This document shows, one piece after another, positions 1 through 7,182 of a stretch of 9,572 bases of DNA; position 1 is the first letter of the stretch, and every line of letters starts with the position of its first letter. This stretch comes from Minisyncoccota bacterium (GTDB lineage: Bacteria > Patescibacteriota > Microgenomatia > UBA1400 > PJMF01): NCBI GenBank assembly GCA_014728425.1, contig WJLO01000072.1:1-9572 (forward strand), written 5' to 3'. The position numbers and the translations under genes were made by a program. A model generated the notes under the pieces. The model was given only the letters and a program-made list of their open reading frames with translations. It did not search any database and was not told the DNA's origin.

Positions 1-498
1 ATTCTAAACCTAAATTAATATTTGTTCTAAGTAAAACTAAAGACCCTTGTCCAGGACTCACAAACGCCAAGCGTTTATCAAACAAAATCTCCTCTACTTG
101 AAAACCTAGCTTGATCAAATTAGCATCCCATTCTGGTTGGTGTTGGTCTAATAAAAAGAAAATCTGTTGTTGTAAATCATTTAACAGCTTCTCAATTTCT
201 TGATCAGTTGCAATATCAAAAAATACTGGCACTAGTTCTAAAAAACGTGAACGTGAAGCCTCGTGCTCTAGTTTATCAATAAAACCAAGTAAAATATTAA
301 ATAATTTATCAACATTTGTTTTTTTTCTGCTAAAGAAGCTTCAAGTGGTCGAAAAGAATTCCCTAATGCTTGTCCCCAACTTAAGATCAGCGATCTGTTG
401 TCTAAGGAATGCAAGAGGTAATCATTAACTGATTCTCGATAAACAGCTCCACCACCAAGCAATACCTCCTCAACTTGATAGCCAAAATTCACAACATC
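1..498 (-). pseudogene. In-frame continuation of the repeat protein, frameshifted and cut by the window edge
   Basis: Directly after TGA 499-501 the same frame reads DVVNFGYQVEEVLL and continues to LEASLAEKK. It then meets an eight-A run (plus-strand T8 at 319-326) and would stop at a TAG near 268. Shifting one base back at this run (or adding one A) restores a frame open to the window edge: TNVDKLFNILLGFIDKLEHE, later PEWDANLIKLGFQVEEILF, ending NINLGLE. The restored frame carries a third copy of the repeat (QVEEILF against QVEEVLL and EIEEIML), so the frame change is real with respect to homology. A separate short gene starting at GTG 492 is possible but less likely, because the TGA sits where the other two repeats have Trp. 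Alternatives are a pseudogene, an assembly or homopolymer error, or programmed -1 frameshifting on A-AAA-AAA. The C-terminus is outside the window. Confidence 0.6.
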
Positions 499-954
499 TC
501 AGCTAACAAACTGATCTTGTTGGATAATTGCTAAAATATGATTTTGTAAATCTGTTATAACTTTGCGTGCTTCGTAACCATTAGCTTTTGAAAAAAACTG
601 GCTTAAAAAAGCCAGTAAAGTCTGTCTAATTTCTGCATCACGTAAGTCCCCAATTAAATATTCAGACAATCTAGCCAGTCTTGAAGTTGGCACTGATTCT
701 GGATTTGATAAAAACTGTTGCTTTAAAGGGCGGAATTGCTTCTCCAGCTCAACAAATCTTGGGCGTACAACCTCACTCCAACTATCGATTGAAACAGAGT
801 TGCCAGCTATGGACTCTAGAATTAATTTGCCTTCTGAATCTAATTCGGCCCTCACAGAGTCAAGCATGATTTCTTCGATCTCATAACTTAACTCAGCCAC
901 CCATGATTGCAAATTTGTCTTTTCAAGCAACTCAAGTAATTTTTCTCTGATAGA
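80..954 (-). repeat. Three protein-level tandem repeats in the broken gene
   Basis: The best conserved blocks lie at 862-954, 457-552 and 80-178. Each reads as an amphipathic helix (SIREKLLELLEK, DLQNHILAIIQQ, DLQQQIFFLLDQ), then a Trp position (W83 in copy 1, the TGA in copy 2, W in PEWD in copy 3), then the signature [FY][EQ][IV]EE[IV][LM][LF]. Copies 1 and 2 also share FRPL. The spacing is about 134 and then about 124 residues. The copies are divergent at the DNA level, so the duplication is old. This alignment was made by eye. Confidence 0.65.
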
Positions 955-1149
955 GAGAAATACCTCACTGACTTCTCGATTAGTACTCTGGGAATCTAAA
1001 CAAATAACAAAAAAGAGATCTTTTAACTTTTGACCTGCTTGAGAACTTTCACAACAATTCAAGAGTTGGTACAAAGCCGGCTTTAATCTTACCGCCACAC
1101 TTTGGGTTTCGGCTGAGGGCGCTGAGGCTTCTGATGCTGGAGCAGTCAT
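499..1149 (-). CDS. Hypothetical repeat protein, N-terminal part (ends at an in-frame TGA)
   Basis: I do not recognise this protein family. The 216-residue intact reading frame starts at ATG 1149 with an Ala/Ser/Pro-rich tail (about residues 2-15), followed by predicted helical, Leu/Glu-rich sequence. There is no signal peptide or membrane segment. It holds one full repeat, with the block around SW83 followed by YEIEEIML (89-96) and FRPL (139-142), and the first half of a second repeat. The frame stops at TGA 499-501, but the same frame stays open beyond it and completes the second repeat, so this is probably the front part of a longer, broken gene. No Shine-Dalgarno site precedes the ATG; a possible TATAAT box lies 38 bp upstream. 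It is divergent from the nuclease operon at 1266. I am confident that the frame is coding, but not that it makes a stable product. Confidence 0.7.
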   Translation of the reverse strand: MTAPASEASAPSAETQSVAVRLKPALYQLLNCCESSQAGQKLKDLFFVICLDSQSTNREVSEVFLSIREKLLELLEKTNLQSWVAELSYEIEEIMLDSVRAELDSEGKLILESIAGNSVSIDSWSEVVRPRFVELEKQFRPLKQQFLSNPESVPTSRLARLSEYLIGDLRDAEIRQTLLAFLSQFFSKANGYEARKVITDLQNHILAIIQQDQFVS

Positions 1150-1186
1150 TAAAAATTAAAATTCGGTTAATTAATAAAAAAGGCTA

Positions 1187-1192
1187 ATTATA
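1187..1192 (-). promoter_or_regulatory. Possible -10 box for the repeat-protein gene
   Basis: On the minus strand this is a perfect TATAAT, 37-38 bp upstream of the ATG at 1149. No convincing -35 box lies 16-18 bp further upstream (TGAATT at 17 bp is poor), so in such AT-rich DNA this is a weak call. Confidence 0.35.
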
Positions 1193-1250
1193 TAAACCAT
1201 CTTACCGGAAATTCAGGTCAGCACTCAATCATTAAACCAATTTAACTTCA

Positions 1251-1259
1251 TGTTAAAAT
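1251..1259 (+). promoter_or_regulatory. Extended -10 promoter, probably giving a leaderless transcript
   Basis: TGTTAAAAT matches the extended -10 form TGnTATAAT with one mismatch. It ends only 6 bp before the ATG at 1266, so a start site at the usual distance would fall on or next to the A of the ATG. The gene has no Shine-Dalgarno site, which agrees with leaderless translation. There is no recognisable -35 box, and an extended -10 does not need one. Confidence 0.5.
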
Positions 1260-1265
1260 CACTTC

Positions 1266-1991
1266 ATGCTCAAAATTATTTCGCTTAATATTGAGGGTGA
1301 CAGACACTTACAACGAGTCATCCCTTTTATCCAGCAACAACAACCTGATGTAGCTTGTTTACAGGAAGTTTGTCAGAAAAATCTTTCAGAGTTAACTGCA
1401 AAAACTCAATTACAAGCTTTGTTCAGCCCTCTGGTCAAAATTCCTAAACAAGGTGTGAGGGGTAATGCAATCCTCACTACTAAGCAACCTTTAACTGTTA
1501 AACATCATTACTATTTTGGCGATTCAATCGTGCTTACCGATCAAGAACAGCTCCCTACCCAACTAAATCATCCTAACCAAAGTTATCGCTGTTTAACCTG
1601 GATTAGGCTTAAGCATCAAGATCAAACTTATACTATTGCCAACACTCACTTTACTTGGTCTGATAATGGGCAGCCTAATCAACAGCAATATCAAGATATG
1701 CAGGCCTTAATTAATCAACTGAAAAAACTTCCAGACTGTATCTTGTGCGGTGATTTTAATGCTCCGCGTGAAGGACCAGTTTTTCAACTCTTGGCTCAAG
1801 TCTTAAAACCCAATCTCCCCTCCAAAGTCAAAGCAACTTTAGATGCCAGTTTGCATCGCGCTGGTCAAGACTTTGGTTTGGTTGTAGATAACATCTTTAC
1901 TACTCCTGAATATCAAGTTTCTGAAATTAAAGTAGCAGCTGGATTAAGTGACCACAAAGCCATTGTGGCGAAAATCAACAAACTTAATTAA
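1266..1991 (+). CDS. Endonuclease/exonuclease/phosphatase (EEP) family protein
   Basis: This 241-residue protein has the full motif set of the metal-dependent EEP fold (ExoIII/APE1, DNase I, sphingomyelinase and phosphatase relatives): SLNIEG with N8, LQEV with E34, the NTHFTW block (N126, H128), CGDFNAP (D163, N165), VDNIF (D208) and GLSDHKAI (D229, H230). These residues form the catalytic Mg2+ site. No signal peptide or membrane helix is seen, so it should be cytoplasmic. The substrate cannot be read from the motifs. It is the first gene of a three-gene plus-strand operon; the next gene, which resembles a DNA glycosylase/AP lyase, starts 8 bp downstream, favouring a DNA-repair role such as AP-site or 3'-end processing (inference). 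It ends in TAA and probably starts leaderless. The fold is certain, the substrate is not. Confidence 0.87.
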   Translation: MLKIISLNIEGDRHLQRVIPFIQQQQPDVACLQEVCQKNLSELTAKTQLQALFSPLVKIPKQGVRGNAILTTKQPLTVKHHYYFGDSIVLTDQEQLPTQLNHPNQSYRCLTWIRLKHQDQTYTIANTHFTWSDNGQPNQQQYQDMQALINQLKKLPDCILCGDFNAPREGPVFQLLAQVLKPNLPSKVKATLDASLHRAGQDFGLVVDNIFTTPEYQVSEIKVAAGLSDHKAIVAKINKLN

Positions 1992-1999
1992 TTAACAAA

Positions 2000-2452
2000 A
2001 TGAGACTATGGAGTTTACATCCTCAATATCTTGATAGCAAAGGCTTAGTAGCAGCTTGGCGTGAAGGTCTTTTAGCCAAAAAAGTCCTAGCTGGCCAAAC
2101 TAAAGGGTATACTAAACACCCCCAACTCCAACGTTTTCAAAACCATCCTCAACCTTTGGCTGCTATTAACTATTATTTATCACAACTCTTACTAGAGGCT
2201 CAAGCCAGAAATTATCAGTTTCAAAAAAACAAAATCACCCTAGTAACCGAAATTAAACCCTTGATTAAACTCACTACTGGCCAGCTTTATTATGAGCTGC
2301 AGTATTTGCAAACCAAACTTAACCAACGAGATCCTCAAGCAGCCTTAAAACTAACCTCATTTAACCTGCAACAATTACCACTACCTCACCCCTTGTTCAA
2401 GCTTAAACCTGGTCAAGTTGCTAGTTGGGAAAAAATCAAAGTGTTAAAATAA
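2000..2452 (+). CDS. Pyrimidine-dimer DNA glycosylase (T4 endonuclease V)-like protein
   Basis: The 150-residue protein begins MRLWSLHPQYLD and continues GLVAAWREGLLAKKVLAG, the pattern of the bacterial branch of the Pyr_excise family related to T4 endonuclease V (DenV). In T4, E23 within YRE is catalytic; the equivalent here is E22 in WRE. A further family feature is the KGYTKHPQLQRF block (35-46). Length fits (T4 enzyme 138 residues). T4 enzyme acts with the free amino group of Thr2 after Met removal. Here residue 2 is Arg, and Met before Arg is normally retained, so the chemistry may differ. The gene lies 8 bp after the EEP nuclease gene and 4 bp before the YfiH-like gene, so all three should be co-transcribed. 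No clear Shine-Dalgarno site is present. Family placement is from recognition of motifs; activity is inferred. Confidence 0.72.
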   Translation: MRLWSLHPQYLDSKGLVAAWREGLLAKKVLAGQTKGYTKHPQLQRFQNHPQPLAAINYYLSQLLLEAQARNYQFQKNKITLVTEIKPLIKLTTGQLYYELQYLQTKLNQRDPQAALKLTSFNLQQLPLPHPLFKLKPGQVASWEKIKVLK

Positions 2453-2456
2453 CCTG

Positions 2457-3125
2457 ATGCTGCAAAATCTTATCTCTGCTCCAAATCTGCTCACTTATTA
2501 CACTGACCGCCGATACTCACTTGAACAGCTCCAAACCAAACCAGAGTTAAAAAAACTTGATTTTGTACAAATGGAACAAACTCATGGCAACCAAACCCTG
2601 GTGATCGATAACCTAGATATGATCAAATCCTGGCCCAAGCAAAACTATTGTTACTTTGCTCCTCAAGTAGACGCTTTGCTAACTCAAGAACAAAACCTTG
2701 CCTTGGTAGTGCGCACTGCCGATTGCCTACCAGTTTTGCTTTACCACCCTCTTTGGCTTATTGGAGTTGTGCATGCCGGCCGCAAAGGTACAAAAAAAAA
2801 GATTCTGCAAAAAACCTTACAACTCCTCAAAGATAAATTTGGCATCAAAGATCAACTTACGCTTTGGTTTGGACCCAGAATCTGTAAAAAGTGTCATGAG
2901 ATCGATTCCGTTAAAAAACTTCATTTTGACCTTTTAGCTGAAAACATCCAACAAACTCGGCAGGTTTTTAAAACAAATCAAGCTAAAATTATTGACTCTG
3001 GCCATTGCACTAGTTGTGAACACAAACGCTTTTACTCTTACCGGCTGGGAGATGAGCTGAGAAATTATGGCGTGATTGTTCAAAAAGCGGGGTTGTTGCC
3101 AACCCCGCTTACAAAACTTCATTAA
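2457..3125 (+). CDS. YfiH/laccase-domain protein (multicopper polyphenol oxidase / purine nucleoside phosphorylase family)
   Basis: The 222-residue cytoplasmic protein carries the YfiH (Cu-oxidase_4) landmarks in order: MEQTHGNQ (H43), VRTADCLPVLLYH (C90), GVVHAGRKGT (H106), the GPRICKKCHEI block, FDLLAENIQQ, and CTSCEHKRFYSYR near the C-terminus. H43, C90 and H106 correspond to the three metal ligands of the family. Members have been reported to act on purine nucleosides (phosphorylase/adenosine deaminase) or as oxidases, and E. coli YfiH has been linked to cell-wall editing; the sequence cannot decide between these. The usual HAGWRG reads HAGRKG here, so the Trp is replaced. The last 15 or so residues extend past the usual end at SYR plus a short strand, and their codons form the hairpin that serves as the groEL terminator. 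It is the last gene of the operon and ends 16 bp before the convergent groEL stop. Confidence 0.9.
   Translation: MLQNLISAPNLLTYYTDRRYSLEQLQTKPELKKLDFVQMEQTHGNQTLVIDNLDMIKSWPKQNYCYFAPQVDALLTQEQNLALVVRTADCLPVLLYHPLWLIGVVHAGRKGTKKKILQKTLQLLKDKFGIKDQLTLWFGPRICKKCHEIDSVKKLHFDLLAENIQQTRQVFKTNQAKIIDSGHCTSCEHKRFYSYRLGDELRNYGVIVQKAGLLPTPLTKLH
3081..3110 (-). terminator. Rho-independent terminator of groESL inside the convergent gene's 3' end
   Basis: An 11-bp perfect stem (arms 3085-3095 and 3100-3110, AAGCGGGGTTG with CAACCCCGCTT) closes a 4-nt loop that reads GCAA, a GNRA tetraloop, on the minus strand. It is followed on that strand by five T (3082-3086). The hairpin starts about 32 nt after the groEL stop. 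The plus strand has no T run directly after the stem, so it should act mainly on the groESL transcript. It lies wholly within the coding sequence of the yfiH-like gene. Confidence 0.85.
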
Positions 3126-3141
3126 AATCTTCTTTTTAAGC

Positions 3142-4788
<1,647 letters not shown>

Positions 4789-4803
4789 TTAATAATTTTC
4801 AGT

Positions 4804-5103
4804 TTACTTAATAACTGCTAAAACATCATCAAACTTTAAAAACTGATACTCAACTTCGTCAAGCTTAACATCATTACCGCCCCATTTTTTGTAAATCACT
4901 TGATCACCTTTTTTTACTGGGCAACTAACTTTAACGCCGTCTACATGAGTAGCAGCGCCACAAGCTAAAACTTTACCATGCTGAGGTTTGTCTTCTGCAT
5001 CCTCAGGTAGATAAATTCCAGATTTAGTCTTGGTTTCTTGTTTTGCTGGTTCAACCAAGATGTAACCAGCTAGGGGTTTGAGTTGGGAAACTTTCAGTTT
5101 CAT
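4804..5103 (-). CDS. groES: 10-kDa co-chaperonin GroES
   Basis: The 99-residue protein has the GroES beta-barrel pattern: LKPLAGYILVEP near the N-terminus, the mobile loop KQETKTKSGIYLP (about 21-33) that docks on the GroEL apical domain, GKVLACG, a roof-loop region (about 50-65), and GDQVIYKKWGG followed by the closing strand DDVLAVIK. Length is typical. A Shine-Dalgarno AAAGGA stands 5 nt before the ATG. It is the first gene of the groES-groEL operon and is preceded by a roughly 185-nt leader and a promoter overlapped by two CIRCE-like inverted repeats. Confidence 0.98.
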   Translation of the reverse strand: MKLKVSQLKPLAGYILVEPAKQETKTKSGIYLPEDAEDKPQHGKVLACGAATHVDGVKVSCPVKKGDQVIYKKWGGNDVKLDEVEYQFLKFDDVLAVIK

Positions 5104-5135
5104 AAAATTCCTTTCTATTATTACTTATTGATTTT

Positions 5136-5157
5136 AGATTGATGTCTCCATCAATCT
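5136..5157 (-). promoter_or_regulatory. Perfect hairpin in the groES 5' leader
   Basis: Nine-base arms AGATTGATG and CATCAATCT pair perfectly. On the minus (mRNA) strand the loop is GAGA, a GNRA tetraloop. It lies 20-odd nt upstream of the Shine-Dalgarno site. A second ATCAA just downstream could compete for the same 5' arm. It may stabilise the mRNA or tune translation; it has no T run and so is not a terminator. Function is inferred. Confidence 0.6.
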
Positions 5158-5188
5158 TTGTCAATTTTGCCTTGCTAACAGCTTAAAA

Positions 5189-5208
5189 GTTATTAAATTT
5201 TTAATAAC
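5189..5208. repeat. AT-rich perfect inverted repeat in the groES leader region
   Basis: GTTATTAAA and TTTAATAAC are exact reverse complements separated by TT. On the minus strand four T follow the repeat, but the stem has only one G-C pair per side, too weak for a normal terminator. It could be an operator, a weak RNA hairpin, or chance in AT-rich DNA. Confidence 0.45.
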
Positions 5209-5259
5209 AAATATGCTCTGGGTTAATTAAACTAACAACGAGCTATTTAAGTCCCTTAG

Positions 5260-5286
5260 TTAGCAGATTGCCCAAAGCTCTGCTAC
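5260..5286. promoter_or_regulatory. CIRCE-like operator, copy A (HrcA-type, inferred)
   Basis: TTAGCAGAT-N9-CTCTGCTAC on the plus strand. The core TAGCAG-N13-CTGCTA has exactly the geometry of the classical CIRCE element (TTAGCACTC-N9-GAGTGCTAA) and keeps TTAGCA on one arm and TGCTA on the other, with a symmetric C-to-G / G-to-C swap at the sixth core position. It lies at or just downstream of the predicted groES transcription start, a common place for CIRCE. Confidence 0.65.
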
Positions 5287-5312
5287 TAGCAGTTATATTA
5301 AAGGTCTGCTAA
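5286..5312. promoter_or_regulatory. CIRCE-like operator, copy B, over the groES -10 box
   Basis: CTAGCAGTT-N9-GTCTGCTAA repeats the same TAGCAG-N13-CTGCTA core exactly 26 bp from copy A; the two copies share base 5286. Its 9-bp spacer contains the predicted -10 hexamer (5295-5300), so a bound repressor would block RNA polymerase directly. Confidence 0.65.
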
Positions 5313-5323
5313 AAATCTGTCAA
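5295..5323 (-). promoter_or_regulatory. groES-groEL promoter
   Basis: On the minus strand a perfect -35 TTGACA (5318-5323) is separated by exactly 17 bp from TAATAT (5295-5300, 4 of 6 matches to TATAAT). The predicted start is near 5288, giving a leader of about 185 nt before groES. This is the best sigma70-type promoter in the window, and no CtsR-type direct repeat is seen beside it. Confidence 0.75.
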
Positions 5324-5382
5324 TAGTGATTTGCAGTTATAAGGACGTAAGAACCTATTTGTGTAGAACAAATTAGGCTGCT

Positions 5383-5414
5383 AAAATAAAAACCTTGTAA
5401 TTTATAGTAAGGTT
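5383..5414 (-). terminator. Probable terminator of the cyclase gene
   Basis: On the minus strand AACCTT (5409-5414) pairs with AAGGTT (5391-5396) across a 12-nt loop, followed by the T-rich tract TTTATTTT. It lies about 30 nt after the cyclase stop and upstream of the groES promoter. The stem is short (6 bp), so strength is uncertain. Confidence 0.5.
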
Positions 5415-5444
5415 GTTTGACCAAGACCCATCTTCTTCTACTGC

Positions 5445-7073
5445 TTAGCTAGTTTTACTAGCTTGCAAACCAAAAACCTTAACTCCTTGGCGCTTGCCTT
5501 TAAGTTTAACCTTTTGGCCGCGGCTAAACTGAAACTCTTGTTTTTCTTGAGAAAGACGATCTACTACTGCTTGAGAAATCAAGATAGATTTTTTGGCTTT
5601 TTTTGTAGCTGACTCTAGTCTAGCAGCAGTGTTAACAGTGTCGCCAATAGCAGTATAATCAAACCGTTGATCTGAACCAATATTACCAACTACTGCTTCA
5701 CCTGTGTGCACACCAATACCCACTTTAAAGCTTGATTCTTCTGCAACTTTTTGCTGAATAGCTAAAGCAGCTTGGCAGGCATGAGTAGCTTGCAGGTTGT
5801 CTTTTAAAGGTGCTCCCCAAAAAGCCATAACAGAATCACCAATATATTTATCTACTGTGCCGCCGTGCTCAATAATTACTTTGGTAACCAACTCTAGCAA
5901 GTAGTTCAGGCGCCTAACAACTTCTTTAGGATTTTTGTTTTCGGCAAAGTTGGTAAAGCCACGAATATCTAAAAACAAAATGGTAATTTTTTTAGTCTGG
6001 CCGGTTAAACTGAGTTTTTGCGGATGTTTGATCAGTTCTTCTAAGACTTCTGCAGAAACATAGCGTTGTAAGGCTTGGCGCACAAAGCGTCGTTCGCGAT
6101 CACGTAAGGAAAACTTAATAGTCACGCCAGTAGCTAAAGCTGCTAACAAGCTAACAAGCCAATAAAATAATGGTAGTTGCCACTGCCAAAAATTAAAACT
6201 CAGAAAACAACTGATTATTAAAACTGCTGCGCTCAAACCAACTATTAAAGAGCCTTTGCGTAACCCAAAAAACTCTAAAGTTAACAAAACAGCTAGCGCT
6301 ATTATTAAGGCACCAACAAGCTGCTGAACTGGATTTAAAGTTTTGATTACTCGATTGGCTAACAAGGTATCTACTGCATTGGCTTGCACTTCCACTCCGG
6401 TCATCAGTCCTAAAGGAGTTTGCTGAAAATCATGCAACTCAGGAACAGTGACTCCTACTAAAACAACTTTGTTTTTTAACTCACTTAATTTTCTTAAAGC
6501 CAACACATCCTGAGCCGAAACTTGAGGAAAACTATCACGAGCAAAGCGATAATTAATCTTAAGGATATCCTCATTAAACTCCACACCAACCAAGCGGGCT
6601 AAAACCAAAGCAAAGGCACTATAACTTTGCTCATACATCTCAATTTCACGCACTTTGCCATCACTAGCAACTTGCACATTAACATGGCCTTTTTGACCAA
6701 CTCGCACTCTACTATCACTAGGAAAAACCAGGTTTTCAATCTCTTTAAGACTGGCAAAAGCAGTCTGGTCTTCAAGAGAGAGCTCGGTCATGACTACATC
6801 ATAACCAATTGCCTTTGGTTCTTGAGCAGCAATGGTTTTGATTAGCTTGGTCTGTTTTTCCCGACTCCAAGGCCAGCGACCTAATGAATTTAATGAAGCA
6901 CCATCAATGGTAACCAATACTACCTCGGTTTCACCTGGCCTATTAATAAAAAAGCTGTCACTGATTAGCTGGGCAACGCCAAAAAATAGTTGAAAGTAAA
7001 TTACTAAAGTGATGATTAAGCCAAGACTTAACCAAGCTACAAAACGAACTTTAATTTTATTGAATAAGGTCAT
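5445..7073 (-). CDS. CHASE2-domain class III adenylate cyclase
   Basis: This 542-residue membrane receptor cyclase has TM1 at about 12-33, an extracytoplasmic CHASE2 sensor at about 35-245 (with DGASLNSLGRWPWSR, LVGVT and TGVEVQANAVDTLL), three TM helices (about 247-268, 275-293, 299-319) and a C-terminal catalytic domain at about 361-535. The catalytic residues are complete: metal-binding D369 (FLDIRGFT) and D413, adenine-contact K409 (VDKYIGD), and N481 and R485 of TVNTAAR. The second base-specifying position is T474 (DYTAIGD), the Lys/Thr pair that marks class IIIb adenylate cyclases, a group often activated by bicarbonate. It should convert ATP to cAMP in response to an unknown external signal. 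The FecR-domain gene lies 109 bp upstream. An extended -10 promoter precedes it, with no clear Shine-Dalgarno site. No cAMP receptor is encoded in the window. Confidence 0.95.
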   Translation of the reverse strand: MTLFNKIKVRFVAWLSLGLIITLVIYFQLFFGVAQLISDSFFINRPGETEVVLVTIDGASLNSLGRWPWSREKQTKLIKTIAAQEPKAIGYDVVMTELSLEDQTAFASLKEIENLVFPSDSRVRVGQKGHVNVQVASDGKVREIEMYEQSYSAFALVLARLVGVEFNEDILKINYRFARDSFPQVSAQDVLALRKLSELKNKVVLVGVTVPELHDFQQTPLGLMTGVEVQANAVDTLLANRVIKTLNPVQQLVGALIIALAVLLTLEFFGLRKGSLIVGLSAAVLIISCFLSFNFWQWQLPLFYWLVSLLAALATGVTIKFSLRDRERRFVRQALQRYVSAEVLEELIKHPQKLSLTGQTKKITILFLDIRGFTNFAENKNPKEVVRRLNYLLELVTKVIIEHGGTVDKYIGDSVMAFWGAPLKDNLQATHACQAALAIQQKVAEESSFKVGIGVHTGEAVVGNIGSDQRFDYTAIGDTVNTAARLESATKKAKKSILISQAVVDRLSQEKQEFQFSRGQKVKLKGKRQGVKVFGLQASKTS

Positions 7074-7097
7074 ATAAAACTGTGGTTGCTTTAAGTA

Positions 7098-7106
7098 ATT
7101 CTAGCA
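7098..7106 (-). promoter_or_regulatory. Extended -10 promoter of the cyclase gene
   Basis: On the minus strand TGCTAGAAT matches TGnTATAAT with one mismatch and ends 24 bp before the ATG at 7073. No good -35 box is seen. A short inverted repeat, GCATA-TTTG-TATGC (7104-7117), overlaps its upstream edge and could be a small operator. The cyclase can therefore probably be made separately from the upstream FecR gene. Confidence 0.5.
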
Positions 7107-7156
7107 TATTTGTATGCCAGAACTACTTGAGTAAAATAAAATTAATTAAAACTAGC

Positions 7157-7175
7157 AAATAAAGTTAGCTTAACT
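7157..7175 (-). terminator. Weak possible terminator after the FecR-domain gene
   Basis: AGTTA-AGC-TAACT followed by TTTATTT lies just after the FecR gene stop on the minus strand. The stem is only 5 bp and AT-rich, so read-through into the cyclase gene is likely. Confidence 0.3.
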
Positions 7176-7182
7176 AAAAAAA

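Noticed and set aside
499..501. In-frame TGA as evidence that UGA encodes Trp (or Gly) in this organism
   Set aside because: The intact genes contain about 30 Trp codons, all TGG, and no internal TGA. The same gene also has a frameshift, so gene decay or a sequence error is simpler.
5220..5345. A structured small RNA or tRNA in the gap before groES
   Set aside because: No tRNA cloverleaf or T-loop motif could be drawn. The pairing arms are better explained as the two tandem operators and the groES promoter.
5354..5379. Imperfect hairpin CCTATTTG / CAAATTAGG as a second terminator or operator
   Set aside because: It has a bulge and few G-C pairs, and on the minus strand no T run follows. It lies between the cyclase terminator and the groES promoter with no clear role.
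5411..5422. GGTCAAACAACC on the minus strand as a CtsR operator
   Set aside because: Only one GGTCAAA half-site is present, without the second direct repeat, and it lies upstream of the cyclase terminator, about 90 bp from the groES -35 box.
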